Shown: positions 1 through 6,650 of the stretch, one piece after another
How the letters are laid out: every line of letters starts with the position of its first letter
How positions within the stretch are numbered: position 1 is the first letter of the stretch
IMG/VR virus record: IMGVR_UViG_3300023281_000963
Coordinates: 1 to 24,250 of that record
Strand: one strand, 5' to 3'
Source: a virus
Length of the DNA stretch: 24,250 nt
Notes under the pieces: model-generated
Told to the model about the DNA's origin: nothing
The model's database searches: none
The model's input: only the letters and a program-made list of their open reading frames with translations
Made by a program: the position numbers and the translations under genes

Positions 1-55
1 ACTCTTGTAACTCGTTGTAAGCTTTTACTTTTGTTTTGATTTCTTGCATTGTGTT
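1..55. repeat. 55-base exact direct repeat, left copy (right copy at 24035-24089)
   Basis: Bases 1-55 equal 24035-24089 without a mismatch and diverge right after, and the left copy begins exactly at the window's first base. Both copies encode the N-terminal part of the same small minus-strand protein. It may be a gene duplication, or a contig end made where an assembly graph branches at a 55-base word. Confidence 0.8.
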
Positions 56-58
56 CAT
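1..58 (-). CDS. N-terminal fragment of a small unknown protein, paralogous to the gene at 23865-24101
   Basis: Minus-strand reading from the ATG at 58-56 gives M-N-T-M-Q-E-I-K-T-K-V-K and continues off the left edge of the window, so only 19 codons are visible. Bases 1-55 are identical to 24035-24089, which encode the same residues in the gene at 23865-24101, whose start differs (MNNSNTMQEIK). A promoter-like element at 84-139 lies upstream. Function is unknown. The fragment is either a true paralogue or the same locus met again because the contig wraps or branches at a repeat. The reading frame is well supported by identity to the complete copy; the origin of the duplication is not. Confidence 0.6.
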   Translation of the reverse strand, partial: MNTMQEIKTKVKAYNELQE

Positions 59-83
59 AATTGTTATTTGTTTGTTATTAGAT

Positions 84-139
84 TACTAATATACTAAAAA
101 TATTTGACATAAAAAAATATTTTAGCAATTATTTTCAAA
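84..139 (-). promoter_or_regulatory. Repeated minus-strand promoter element, copy 1
   Basis: AT-rich element sharing the 19-base core TTGACATAAAAAAATATTT (plus strand, 104-122) and a flanking TACTAATATAC-like stretch with copies at 708-764 and 24131-24186. Each copy lies just upstream of a minus-strand start codon. Read on the minus strand it offers a TTG about 23 bases ahead of a TATTTTT box, loosely like the Bacteroidetes -33 TTG / -7 TAnnTTTG promoter. Recurrence upstream of three separate genes is directly visible; promoter function is inferred. Confidence 0.55.
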
Positions 140-670
140 TTATTTTTGTGGAGTGTAAATCATTTGGAATTTCTTACCATAAGATCTGAAACCTAAAGTC
201 TCGTAATACTCTATTAAACGATCGGTAGCTTTAGTAAGCTCGTCATTAATAGGTATAAAGTTGTCAATACCTGCGGCTTGATTATTTAAGTGATAACTTT
301 CTAAGTGTTCAGTAACCTCGGTAGCACATGCATTTAGATTTATTCTAATACCTGTCTTGTCAGCGGCGTCTAATAGTAAATTTAGAATTTCAGTACCTAA
401 GCCATTACCTTTTTTAATAACTGCTATATTAAATAACTCAACGTTACTTCCATTAGTACATAAGGTTATATTAAAGTCTTGATTTACCAATGACCAATAA
501 ATTGGATTGTTGATTTGCGAGAAATGATATTTACCATTATGCATAGTTTCAGTGAATACTCTACCAACAGTGTCGACTGTAATCTCACCTGTGTGTTTAG
601 CGTCATCTAGTGACTGAGTGTATTCCATTGTTAACTTTTTTAACATGTTTAACTTTTTTACTTCTTTCAT
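140..670 (-). CDS. GNAT-family N-acetyltransferase
   Basis: A 176-residue protein with the signature of GCN5-related acetyltransferases, which move an acetyl group from acetyl-CoA to an amine. Residues 78-100 form motif A: a hydrophobic strand (LFNIAVI) followed by the acyl-CoA pyrophosphate loop K-K-G-N-G-L-G (86-92) and a helix. Residues 150-163 (DRLIEYYETLGFRS) match the motif B helix ending in the usual YxxxGF. The length is normal for the fold. Substrate is not predictable; in phages such enzymes may modify host or virion proteins. It is transcribed leftward, away from the capsid operon, from promoter element copy 2 (708-764). A second in-frame Met at residue 9 is an alternative start. 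Family call is confident, role is not. Confidence 0.75.
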   Translation of the reverse strand: MKEVKKLNMLKKLTMEYTQSLDDAKHTGEITVDTVGRVFTETMHNGKYHFSQINNPIYWSLVNQDFNITLCTNGSNVELFNIAVIKKGNGLGTEILNLLLDAADKTGIRINLNACATEVTEHLESYHLNNQAAGIDNFIPINDELTKATDRLIEYYETLGFRSYGKKFQMIYTPQK

Positions 671-707
671 TTTGTTTGTTTAAGCGGAGTAATCTCCATT
701 AGTATAC

Positions 708-764
708 TACTAATATACAAAAAATAATTGACATAAAAAAATATTTGAGCACTTTTTTTCAAAA
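708..764 (-). promoter_or_regulatory. Repeated minus-strand promoter element, copy 2, ahead of the acetyltransferase gene
   Basis: Carries the identical core TTGACATAAAAAAATATTT at 728-746 and the flanking TACTAATATAC stretch seen in copies 1 and 3. It lies about 40 bases upstream of the acetyltransferase ATG on the minus strand. It overlaps the plus-strand promoter at 744-777, so leftward and rightward transcription may interfere here. Confidence 0.55.
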
Positions 765-777
765 AAGTTTACTTTTG
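744..777 (+). promoter_or_regulatory. Bacteroidetes-type promoter (TTTG, 22-base spacer, TACTTTTG) for the capsid operon
   Basis: TTTG at 744-747 and TACTTTTG at 770-777 match the known Bacteroidetes vegetative promoter (-33 TTTG, -7 TAnnTTTG) exactly, with a 22-base spacer in the accepted range. Transcription would start near 783, about 75 bases upstream of the scaffold ATG. The late-type motif at 795-807 follows directly, so the operon may have tandem promoters read by the host and by a phage factor. Confidence 0.6.
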
Positions 778-794
778 TCATATACGAGCCCTTC

Positions 795-807
795 TATATT
801 TCTATAT
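795..807 (+). promoter_or_regulatory. Candidate late promoter motif TATATTTCTATAT, site 1
   Basis: One of five exact TATATTTCTA copies in the window, with a sixth near-copy. This site and those at 3549 and 11105 share all 13 bases. It lies 50 bases upstream of the scaffold gene. TATATTTC differs from the host -7 box TAnnTTTG only in its last base, which suggests an altered -10-like element. Function is inferred from recurrence and position. Confidence 0.55.
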
Positions 808-857
808 GTCTAGCACTAAGCTAGATAAATATTAATCTTTAAAAAAACATTTTACAG

Positions 858-1478
858 ATGACAGTAAACGACGCAATTACGAAGTTAAGAGTTATGCTTG
901 GCGCTTCAACGGAAACTGTGGTTAAAATGGAAGAAGTAGAAGAAAAAGAAACTATCGAAGTGAAAGCTGCTGAAGCTACTCTAGTCGATGGTACTGAAGT
1001 GTACACTGAAGGTGAATTACAAGATGGAGCAATCCTTTTCGTAAGAGCTGGAGAAGGTGCATCTGAAGATCCTTTCGCTCCTGCTGGAATCCACGAAACT
1101 ACGGATGGACTTTTGATTACTGTAGGTGAAAATGGTGAAATCTCATCAATCGAAGATAAGTCTCCTGAAACAGAAGCTTCTGAAGAAAAAGAAGAAGTTG
1201 AAATGGAAGAAGAAGTTATCGAAGAGAAGAAAGAGATTAAGGAATTTGATGCTGACGCTTTATTAGAAGGTGTTGCTTCATTACTTAAGCCATACACTGA
1301 GGAAATCAAAGAACTTAAAGAAGAGCTATCAGTTCTTACTTCAAGATTTAATGATGTAGCTGATGAACCAGCTGCTAAAAAGGTTGCCAACACCTTTTCA
1401 AAAGAGGCACAAACAAGACAGACTACTTCTGAAGCTAGATTTGAAAGACTAGTTTCATTAAGAAAAAGTAGAAAGTAA
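858..1478 (+). CDS. Probable capsid scaffolding protein
   Basis: A 206-residue acidic protein directly upstream of the major capsid gene, the standard place for a scaffold. Residues about 38-98 form a small beta-rich domain (ATLVDGTEVYTEGEL, then a PAGIHETTDG turn and a GENGEISSI strand) of a type I recall from Bacteroidetes phage proteins in this position. Residues 100-135 are extremely Glu/Lys rich, and 140-165 give a predicted coiled coil (LKPYTEEIKELKEELSVL). The C-terminus is basic (RLVSLRKSRK), as expected for a tail that docks inside the capsid shell. The prohead protease encoded at 22017-23444 would be expected to degrade it during maturation. The scaffold role is inferred from position and composition; the beta domain alone does not prove it. 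Confidence 0.65.
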   Translation: MTVNDAITKLRVMLGASTETVVKMEEVEEKETIEVKAAEATLVDGTEVYTEGELQDGAILFVRAGEGASEDPFAPAGIHETTDGLLITVGENGEISSIEDKSPETEASEEKEEVEMEEEVIEEKKEIKEFDADALLEGVASLLKPYTEEIKELKEELSVLTSRFNDVADEPAAKKVANTFSKEAQTRQTTSEARFERLVSLRKSRK

Positions 1479-1514
1479 AACCAAACTAACAATTAAAAAC
1501 AAAAACAATTTATT

Positions 1515-2402
1515 ATGGCATTTGATTTAACAGCACTTAGTGTGTACACAGATGAAACATCAATGGATTTAATTGCAAAGGCAGTATTAGAAACTGACCT
1601 TATGTCTTATGTAGACTTAAGATCTGGACTTTCTGCTGGAACAGTAGCAATTAACCTAATGGACGGTGACTTAAACGTCGCTGACTTAGCTTGTGGATGG
1701 AATCCTTCAGGCGATGTAAACTTTTCTCAGGTAGATATTACTATCAGAGATAAACAAGTAAAAATGGACCTCTGCCCTGAGGATTTAAGACAATATTGGT
1801 TGTCTCAAAGAATGAGCGCAGCAGCAAACCAAGAGAGTGTTCCTTTCGAAGAAGTAATCGCTGATTACTACGTGAAGAGAATCTCTAAATACAACGAGTC
1901 TTACTTAGTAGACGGAGATGGTACTGGAACAGGTATCAAAGATCAAGTAACTGTCGGTAACGGCGCTACTTTATCTGCAGCTCCAGCAGCATGGACTTTA
2001 TCTAACGCAGTTGAGCAAGCTTTAAATATCTTTGATGCAGTAAATGAAGCATCTAAAGATAGAGATGATTTAATTATGATCGTTTCTCCAGCTAACTTCA
2101 ATACTTTAAGAAGAGCTTTAGTTGCACAAAACTATTACCACTATGATCAAGGCGACGGTCGTTCTTTCGAACTTCCAGGTGCTAATATCACAGTAGTAAA
2201 AACTTCAGGTCTTACAGGTTCTGATTACGTAGCAGCAGGTCCTTCAGGGATGATCGTTGCAGGAACAGGATTAGAAGATGATGCATCAACTGTACAATTC
2301 TTCTTTGACAAAGGTCAAGATGTTGTGAAATTCATCGCTAAGTGGAGACTTGGTGTTGCAGTATCACAAGTAGATCAATTCGGTACTAACGGATTAGCAT
2401 AA
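1515..2402 (+). CDS. Major capsid protein (HK97-like fold)
   Basis: A 295-residue protein of the length and character of HK97-fold major capsid proteins that lack a fused scaffold domain. It lies right after the scaffold gene, with a 36-base A-rich gap. Features fitting the fold are the amphipathic N-terminus with an E-loop-like segment, a long central helix (residues about 165-182, SNAVEQALNIFDAVNEAS), the P-domain-like stretch LIMIVSPANFNTLRRAL, and a C-terminal A-domain ending KFIAKWRLGVAVSQVDQFGTNGLA. The last segment closely resembles capsid C-termini of other Bacteroidetes phages as I know them. It forms the icosahedral shell. A stable hairpin without a T-run follows the stop codon, which may protect or attenuate this abundant message. 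Confidence 0.8.
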   Translation: MAFDLTALSVYTDETSMDLIAKAVLETDLMSYVDLRSGLSAGTVAINLMDGDLNVADLACGWNPSGDVNFSQVDITIRDKQVKMDLCPEDLRQYWLSQRMSAAANQESVPFEEVIADYYVKRISKYNESYLVDGDGTGTGIKDQVTVGNGATLSAAPAAWTLSNAVEQALNIFDAVNEASKDRDDLIMIVSPANFNTLRRALVAQNYYHYDQGDGRSFELPGANITVVKTSGLTGSDYVAAGPSGMIVAGTGLEDDASTVQFFFDKGQDVVKFIAKWRLGVAVSQVDQFGTNGLA

Positions 2403-2409
2403 TCATATA

Positions 2410-2433
2410 CCAGAGCTGCTCAGGTGGCTCTGG
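2410..2433 (+). terminator. Intercistronic hairpin after the major capsid gene, no T-tract
   Basis: CCAGAGC (2410-2416) pairs perfectly with GCTCTGG (2427-2433) across a 10-base loop. TTTAATTAAC follows instead of a T-run, so it is at best a weak terminator. It may lower downstream expression relative to capsid protein, or stabilise the capsid mRNA 3' end. Confidence 0.45.
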
Positions 2434-2464
2434 TTTAATTAACTAAAAAAACAAATATAAAACT

Positions 2465-2983
2465 ATGGCTTGTAGCAATTTAACAGCAGGATTTACTTTA
2501 GACTGTAACGACTCTAATGGTGGTATAGAATCAATCTTTATCGCTAATGGACCAGTTGAATCTATTACTGAATCCGCAGGACTTATCACAGCAATTACTG
2601 TTGGAGGTTCAGCGCTTACGCCTAGTGACTTTTTTGAATTTTCAGTTCCAAGACAAACTAGTTCAGCAACCGAAACAATCAACGTATCTCAAGAGAATGG
2701 TACAGTATTTTACGACCAAGCTCTTACAATGATATTCAACAAAATGGAAGCAGCTAAGAGAGATCAGATTTTACTGATGGCTCAAGCTACTAATATGGTA
2801 GTTGTATTCAAAGACAATAACAACAAGTATTTCTCTGTTGGTGTTGAAAGAGGTGCATTTATGACTGCAGGAAGTTCTTTAAGTGGAACGGCTTACGGTG
2901 ATCGTAACGGATACGAATTAACTATCTCTGGAATGGAAGAAAATCCAATGTTCGAAGTTACAGGTAGTATCGTGGAAGCATAA
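2465..2983 (+). CDS. Virion structural protein, possibly the major tail-tube protein
   Basis: A 172-residue protein starting MACSNLTAGFTLDCNDSNGGIESIFIA. The pattern C-x-GGI-xx-I-F-I-A, then an alternating hydrophobic strand pattern, a long central helix (TVFYDQALTMIFNKMEAAKRDQILL), and a C-terminal NGYELTISGMEENPMFEV segment is one I know from structural proteins of Bacteroidetes phages. A tail-tube role fits the mixed beta content and the GY-L-I-GxE-xP strand near the end, but a head-decoration role is also possible because it directly follows the major capsid gene. It is the last gene before a strong bidirectional terminator, so it shares the capsid transcript. The structural call is moderate; the tail-tube assignment is tentative. 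Confidence 0.5.
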   Translation: MACSNLTAGFTLDCNDSNGGIESIFIANGPVESITESAGLITAITVGGSALTPSDFFEFSVPRQTSSATETINVSQENGTVFYDQALTMIFNKMEAAKRDQILLMAQATNMVVVFKDNNNKYFSVGVERGAFMTAGSSLSGTAYGDRNGYELTISGMEENPMFEVTGSIVEA

Positions 2984-3004
2984 TAATCCACATTCAATCA
3001 ATAT

Positions 3005-3035
3005 AAAAGGGTAGCAGAAATGTTACCCTTTTTTT
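3005..3035 (+). terminator. Bidirectional intrinsic terminator with a GAAA tetraloop
   Basis: A 12-pair stem (3005-3016 with 3021-3032, one G-T wobble) is closed by the tetraloop GAAA (3017-3020). The T-run 3029-3035 ends the capsid operon on the plus strand. On the minus strand the same stem is followed by TTTTATAT, so it can also end the convergent gene at 3034-3513, whose stop codon lies inside the T-run. Confidence 0.85.
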
Positions 3036-3513
3036 ATATTAATCTTTTAGGTGAGTATGGTGCGTGTTTAGATTTAGTCATAGGCCATTTACGTTCACTA
3101 ACCCAATAACCTTCTTCGTTTAATTGACCGTACTTATAGACAACACCATCTATAGTAATTTCTGGTTTATAGTGCGCAAGTGTGTTAGTGCGCTCTTTAT
3201 CTTTTGCAAAGTCAAATAGTTCTCCTTCTAATAGGTATTTAATATCTACTTGTATACCTAAGTTAAAACCAATCATAATACATCCGTCGAGTAATCCAAA
3301 CACTCTGTGTTGAACTTTAGGACCTATGATAGTTAAATCTATATCATTAGCGGTAGAGTCTCCTAGAATGCTTCCATGTGTCCATAGCTGAAAGCCATCC
3401 CAATTGAATTTTTTAATCTCTTGTAGATAGATTTCAACAATAGGATCTTGCAATCCGTCGAGCTCACGCATTACTTTACATTCATATGCACCATATATTA
3501 CATGTTTTAGCAT
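3034..3513 (-). CDS. Nucleotidyltransferase-fold protein (pol beta superfamily)
   Basis: A 159-residue protein whose core fits the minimal nucleotidyltransferase fold: G47-S48 in WTHGSILGD, then the catalytic pair D57-x-D59 in NDIDLTI on the next strand, and a third acidic residue D90 in VDIKYL. This hG[GS]-x(9-13)-Dh[DE]h pattern defines enzymes that move a nucleotide onto a protein, RNA or small molecule. The substrate cannot be read from the sequence. It is the only minus-strand gene within the structural region, and lies between a bidirectional terminator and a shared divergent promoter region. That is the layout of a phage moron, an accessory gene with its own transcription signals. No HEPN partner or antitoxin-like gene is adjacent. 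A host takeover or anti-defence role is possible but unproven. Confidence 0.6.
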   Translation of the reverse strand: MLKHVIYGAYECKVMRELDGLQDPIVEIYLQEIKKFNWDGFQLWTHGSILGDSTANDIDLTIIGPKVQHRVFGLLDGCIMIGFNLGIQVDIKYLLEGELFDFAKDKERTNTLAHYKPEITIDGVVYKYGQLNEEGYWVSERKWPMTKSKHAPYSPKRLI

Positions 3514-3548
3514 ACTCTATTTATCTCCATTACAACTGATGATGTTTT

Positions 3549-3566
3549 TATATTTCTATATAGAAA
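3549..3566 (+). promoter_or_regulatory. Candidate late promoter site 2, overlapping a 14-base palindrome
   Basis: TATATTTCTATAT (3549-3561) repeats the 13-base motif of sites 1 and 4 and lies 20 bases upstream of the ATG at 3582. It overlaps the perfect palindrome TTTCTATATAGAAA (3553-3566). As this is the only intergenic space between the divergent genes 3034-3513 and 3582-3986, the symmetry may allow transcription both ways or provide an operator. Confidence 0.5.
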
Positions 3567-3581
3567 AACAACTTAACTAAT

Positions 3582-3986
3582 ATGACATCATACATTGGAC
3601 AAAGTATTGCCGGAGCGATAGAATTATATGTAAATTATGAGATCGATGCTGTCGGAGCTACAGGTTGGGTGACTTGGATTAGATCACTAAACACACAAGA
3701 ATGGTTAGGTCCATTCCCAACAATAGGTAACGTTACTAGTAATAAAAGATATTCTAGATGGTTTGCAGATACTAGTAGTATTCCGGACTTTGAAGATCAA
3801 CATAGAAACGGATTCTATCAAATGTGTACAACACCGCCATTTCCAGTAGATCAACCACTAGTTGGTATTCAAAATCAAGGTATGATAAAACTAATATTTG
3901 AACCTGGTGGACAAATTAACAAAGTAGAGTATGTCTCAAATAATGAACAAAGAGAGGCAGATACATACTTTAGACCAAATTATTAA
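3582..3986 (+). CDS. Conserved phage protein of unknown function, first gene of the portal unit
   Basis: A 134-residue protein, rich in aromatic residues and largely beta-like (GATGWVTWIRSLNTQEWLGPFPTIG, GMIKLIFEPGGQINKVEYV). No signal peptide, membrane segment or catalytic motif is visible. It starts 20 bases after late motif site 2 and ends 8 bases before the portal ATG, so it is co-transcribed with portal. A small virion or assembly role is likely by position only. Confidence 0.45.
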   Translation: MTSYIGQSIAGAIELYVNYEIDAVGATGWVTWIRSLNTQEWLGPFPTIGNVTSNKRYSRWFADTSSIPDFEDQHRNGFYQMCTTPPFPVDQPLVGIQNQGMIKLIFEPGGQINKVEYVSNNEQREADTYFRPNY

Positions 3987-3994
3987 GAAGTAAT

Positions 3995-5143
3995 ATGAGA
4001 AACACAAACCCAGAAGGATTATACAGTATTAGAGGTAGCAAGTTTGAAGCACTAGACTTACCAGTAATCCAAGAACAAAGAGGAAAAGACTATATCAAGT
4101 TCGGTAAAGACAACCTATTTCCACAAACATTAATCAGTTTATATGATAGTTCAGCAATGAACCACACTTGTATAGATGCTATTAGAGATGGTATCTTTGG
4201 TGAAGGTATTACTGACTATGGTAGTGAGTATATTAACACTGATGGTGAAACAATCGATAATATCTTTGAAAAGATTGCATTAGATTACACATTATTCGGT
4301 GGTTATTCACTTAACCTTATATGGAATAAAGAAGGTAATCGAATCGCAGAGATCTATCACTTACCATTTGCAAACGTAAGATCAGGTAAACCAGACGAAG
4401 AAGATAAGATACATTCTTATTACTACTCATCTGACTGGTCACAAATAAGAAAACACAAACCAGTTGAATATAAATGCTTTGATGTCACAGATACGAAAAA
4501 AGATTCTGCAAGTCAGATCTATTATTGTAAAAACTATAACCCAGGACAAGAAATCTATCCACTGCCTGCTTATATCGGTGGTGTTAATGATATTCAGCTT
4601 GATGCGAGAGTGTCAAGGTTCCACAATGCAAACATCTCAAATGGACTTGCTCCATCAATGTTCGTACAATTTAGAAACGGCATACCTAGCCCAGAAGAAA
4701 GAAGAGACATCTACAACGAAATAGAAGATACATTTAGTGGAGAAGAGAATGCAGGTAGATTCTTTTTAGCTTTCTCTGAACCAGGTAAAGAATTAGAAGT
4801 TACACCTATTGAGAATGCGAATGATGATTATTATATAACTCTAGAGCAAAGGATCACGTCTAGAATCCTAACTGCACACCGTATTACTTCACCTCTCCTT
4901 CTTGGAATTAAAGATGGTGCAGGATTTAGCTCAAACGCAGACGAAATCATCACTTCGTATTCTCATTTTATGAATACAGTAATTAGACCAAAGCAATCTA
5001 AAGTAATAGATACTTATGGTTACATACTTGGCTTAGCTGGATATAATGTAAGAATTGAAGTAGAGCCTGTACCAATGATTATTGGAACAGACGCAACAGA
5101 TCCAGCAATGGAAGAAGACATAACAAATATAGCAAACGAATAA
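3995..5143 (+). CDS. Portal protein
   Basis: A 382-residue protein, on the short side for portals but typical of Bacteroidetes phages. The recognisable core is the C-terminal half: RITSPLLLGIKDGAGFSSNADEI (roughly residues 298-320) followed by the long helix TSYSHFMNTVIRPKQSKVI, which matches the HK97/SPP1-type portal stem and crown pattern. The N-terminal half carries the wing-like segment YTLFGGYSLNLIWNKEGNRIAEIYHLP. The dodecameric portal sits at one capsid vertex, is the channel for DNA, and docks the terminase and the connector. The next gene, a connector, starts one base after the portal stop codon. Separation of portal from terminase by more than 6 kb is unusual. Confidence 0.85.
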   Translation: MRNTNPEGLYSIRGSKFEALDLPVIQEQRGKDYIKFGKDNLFPQTLISLYDSSAMNHTCIDAIRDGIFGEGITDYGSEYINTDGETIDNIFEKIALDYTLFGGYSLNLIWNKEGNRIAEIYHLPFANVRSGKPDEEDKIHSYYYSSDWSQIRKHKPVEYKCFDVTDTKKDSASQIYYCKNYNPGQEIYPLPAYIGGVNDIQLDARVSRFHNANISNGLAPSMFVQFRNGIPSPEERRDIYNEIEDTFSGEENAGRFFLAFSEPGKELEVTPIENANDDYYITLEQRITSRILTAHRITSPLLLGIKDGAGFSSNADEIITSYSHFMNTVIRPKQSKVIDTYGYILGLAGYNVRIEVEPVPMIIGTDATDPAMEEDITNIANE

Positions 5144-5144
5144 T

Positions 5145-5735
5145 ATGGCTCAAACAGCACTACTAGTCTCAGAACAACGACTTAAACAATGGACTCAATT
5201 AGACGATAATGTTCGTGTAAATGAGATTACACCTTTTATTTTACAAGCACAGGATATTTACTTACAAGATAGCTTAGGTACTAAATTCTATACAAGAATT
5301 AAGAATGGTATTATAGCTGATGATCTTACGGCAAATGAAAAACTATTACTTAATGACTACATAGCACCGACTCTGATGCAGTATGCTCTTTATCTAATGT
5401 TACCTAGTATAAAATATAAAGTAGCTAACCAGGGTATCTTAAATGGTACCTCAGAAGAGACTTCACCTACTACATTAGATGAATTAAAATATCTAAGACA
5501 ATCAACATTAGATACTGCAGAATTCTACAATAAAAGACTTATTGAATTCTTTCAGGATAATCCTTCAATGTTCCCTGATTACACAAGTCCTGGAACTGAT
5601 GGAATGATGCCAAACAAAAGAAATCCATACTTTAGTGGATTAGTAGTACCTAGAAACAATTTAACATATTATGAAGAACAATACGGCGAATGCTCGGACT
5701 GTGGGCCTTCCACAACAATCCAAGGCAACCCTTAA
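5145..5735 (+). CDS. Head-tail connector / adaptor protein (DUF6712-like)
   Basis: A 196-residue, mainly helical protein. The N-terminus LLVSEQRLKQWTQLDDNVRVNEITPFILQAQDIYLQDSLGTKFYTRI has the pattern of gp6-type head-tail adaptors: a strand and turn, then helices with an I-x-P-x-I-x-x-A-Q segment and LGtxxY. I associate this form with the Bacteroidetes phage family DUF6712. The C-terminus has a C-x-x-C pair (CSDC), followed by GPSTTIQGNP. It follows the portal by one base, as expected for the ring that docks under the portal. Family is recognised by pattern only, without alignment. Confidence 0.65.
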   Translation: MAQTALLVSEQRLKQWTQLDDNVRVNEITPFILQAQDIYLQDSLGTKFYTRIKNGIIADDLTANEKLLLNDYIAPTLMQYALYLMLPSIKYKVANQGILNGTSEETSPTTLDELKYLRQSTLDTAEFYNKRLIEFFQDNPSMFPDYTSPGTDGMMPNKRNPYFSGLVVPRNNLTYYEEQYGECSDCGPSTTIQGNP

Positions 5736-5770
5736 AAACATAGATAAATTACAAACATATTTCAGTAAAG

Positions 5771-5959
5771 ATGGGAAAAGTAGACAAACTTCTAAAAAGT
5801 TGGGTAAGTAAAAAACTATTTGTTTTCGTAATAGCGACAGCTCTTGCACTCTTTGGTGACTTAACTTCATCAGATTGGGTTATTATTGCAACTACATACA
5901 TTGGTACACAAGGAGCTATCGATGCAGTTAGTAGGCTAAAGGGAAACAACAACATATAA
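5771..5959 (+). CDS. Small membrane protein, possible holin
   Basis: A 62-residue protein with a basic N-terminus (MGKVDKLLKSWVSKK), a hydrophobic helix at about 17-34 (LFVFVIATALALFGDLTS), and a second hydrophobic stretch at about 40-55 (WVIIATTYIGTQGAID). Two short transmembrane segments and small size fit a holin or another virion-associated membrane peptide. It lies within structural genes and no endolysin is adjacent, which weakens the holin call. The late motif for the next gene starts right after its stop codon. Confidence 0.45.
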   Translation: MGKVDKLLKSWVSKKLFVFVIATALALFGDLTSSDWVIIATTYIGTQGAIDAVSRLKGNNNI

Positions 5960-5962
5960 AAT

Positions 5963-5976
5963 TATATTTCTTAGTA
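5963..5976 (+). promoter_or_regulatory. Candidate late promoter motif, site 3 (variant TATATTTCTTAGTA)
   Basis: Matches the 14-base form TATATTTCTAAGTA of sites 5 and 6 with one substitution, and ends one base before the ATG at 5978. The preceding bases (AACATATAAAAT) also resemble those sites. If it acts like a -7 box, transcription would begin at or next to the start codon. Confidence 0.5.
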
Positions 5977-5977
5977 T

Positions 5978-6649
5978 ATGGATATTAAATCAGTAACTAA
6001 AGACTATGTAGAATGTGCCTCAGGTGGTAACGTTACAGCACCAAACAACGGAAGTTGGATTAGTGCTTACGCTATCTATTTAGGTGCAACTACTATTGTC
6101 AATGGTTCATGGCTTCAAACACTATGTTACCAATTAGGTATAACAACACCAGTAAATAGCTCATGGGTTATAGCACTAGCAAATTCTTATAGTATTACAG
6201 CTCCTGTTAATGGCAGTTGGTGGTATGCAATTGCTGAATCAGCTTGTTCAGGTCCACCAGCAATTCCACCTACAGCGGAATTTATTGGTTCACCACTAAC
6301 ACTAAATGAAACAGCTAGTGTAACATATACTGATCAATCATCAGACAATGGAGGTCCTGCTATTACACAATGGGCTTGGACATTCGAAGGTGGTACTCCA
6401 GCTACTTCTAGTGCACAGAATCCAGTTATACAATATAATACTGCTGGAACTTACGATACTTCATTAACGGTCACTAATGCAGACGGTTCAGACGGAGAAA
6501 CAAAACCTGATTATATACAAGTAAACTTCGTACCAACACCAATAGTTATTAATTCATGGAGTGTCGGTGCATATAATAACACATTAATACAAGTACCAGC
6601 AAATCAAGATTTCGTTGCTGGAGCTTACGGACAAAAACTAGAACTATAA
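5978..6649 (+). CDS. PKD-domain virion protein with an exact 18-residue repeat
   Basis: A 223-residue protein in three parts. Residues 17-90 hold four repeats with Trp at 27, 45, 63 and 81, an exact period of 18, each built on P-V-N-G-S-W followed by a small helix-like A-x-A stretch. Residues about 98-182 form a PKD domain: PTAEFIGSP start, TQWAWTFEGGTP, then YNTAGTYDTSLTVTNADG, which contains the hallmark WxF and GxYxxxLxVTN. The last 40 residues are beta-like with no known family. PKD domains are Ig-like folds common on surface proteins and also on phage virions as adhesive decorations. Role is probably a tail appendage or capsid decoration that binds surface glycans. The domain call is strong, the virion role is inferred from neighbours. 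Confidence 0.65.
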   Translation: MDIKSVTKDYVECASGGNVTAPNNGSWISAYAIYLGATTIVNGSWLQTLCYQLGITTPVNSSWVIALANSYSITAPVNGSWWYAIAESACSGPPAIPPTAEFIGSPLTLNETASVTYTDQSSDNGGPAITQWAWTFEGGTPATSSAQNPVIQYNTAGTYDTSLTVTNADGSDGETKPDYIQVNFVPTPIVINSWSVGAYNNTLIQVPANQDFVAGAYGQKLEL

Positions 6650-6650
6650 A

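Noticed and set aside
104-150. Plus-strand TAnnTTTG-like box at 143-150 near copy 1 of the early element
   Set aside because: It would transcribe antisense into the acetyltransferase gene, and such boxes arise readily in AT-rich sequence.
839-1492. Long minus-strand open frame opposite the scaffold gene
   Set aside because: Ser/Leu/Phe-rich translation typical of the antisense of a Glu/Lys-rich gene, no start signal, and the plus frame has clear protein character and operon context.
4464-4724. Alternative-frame plus-strand open frame inside the portal gene
   Set aside because: Internal to a strongly supported portal gene, no upstream signal, and no protein-like character.
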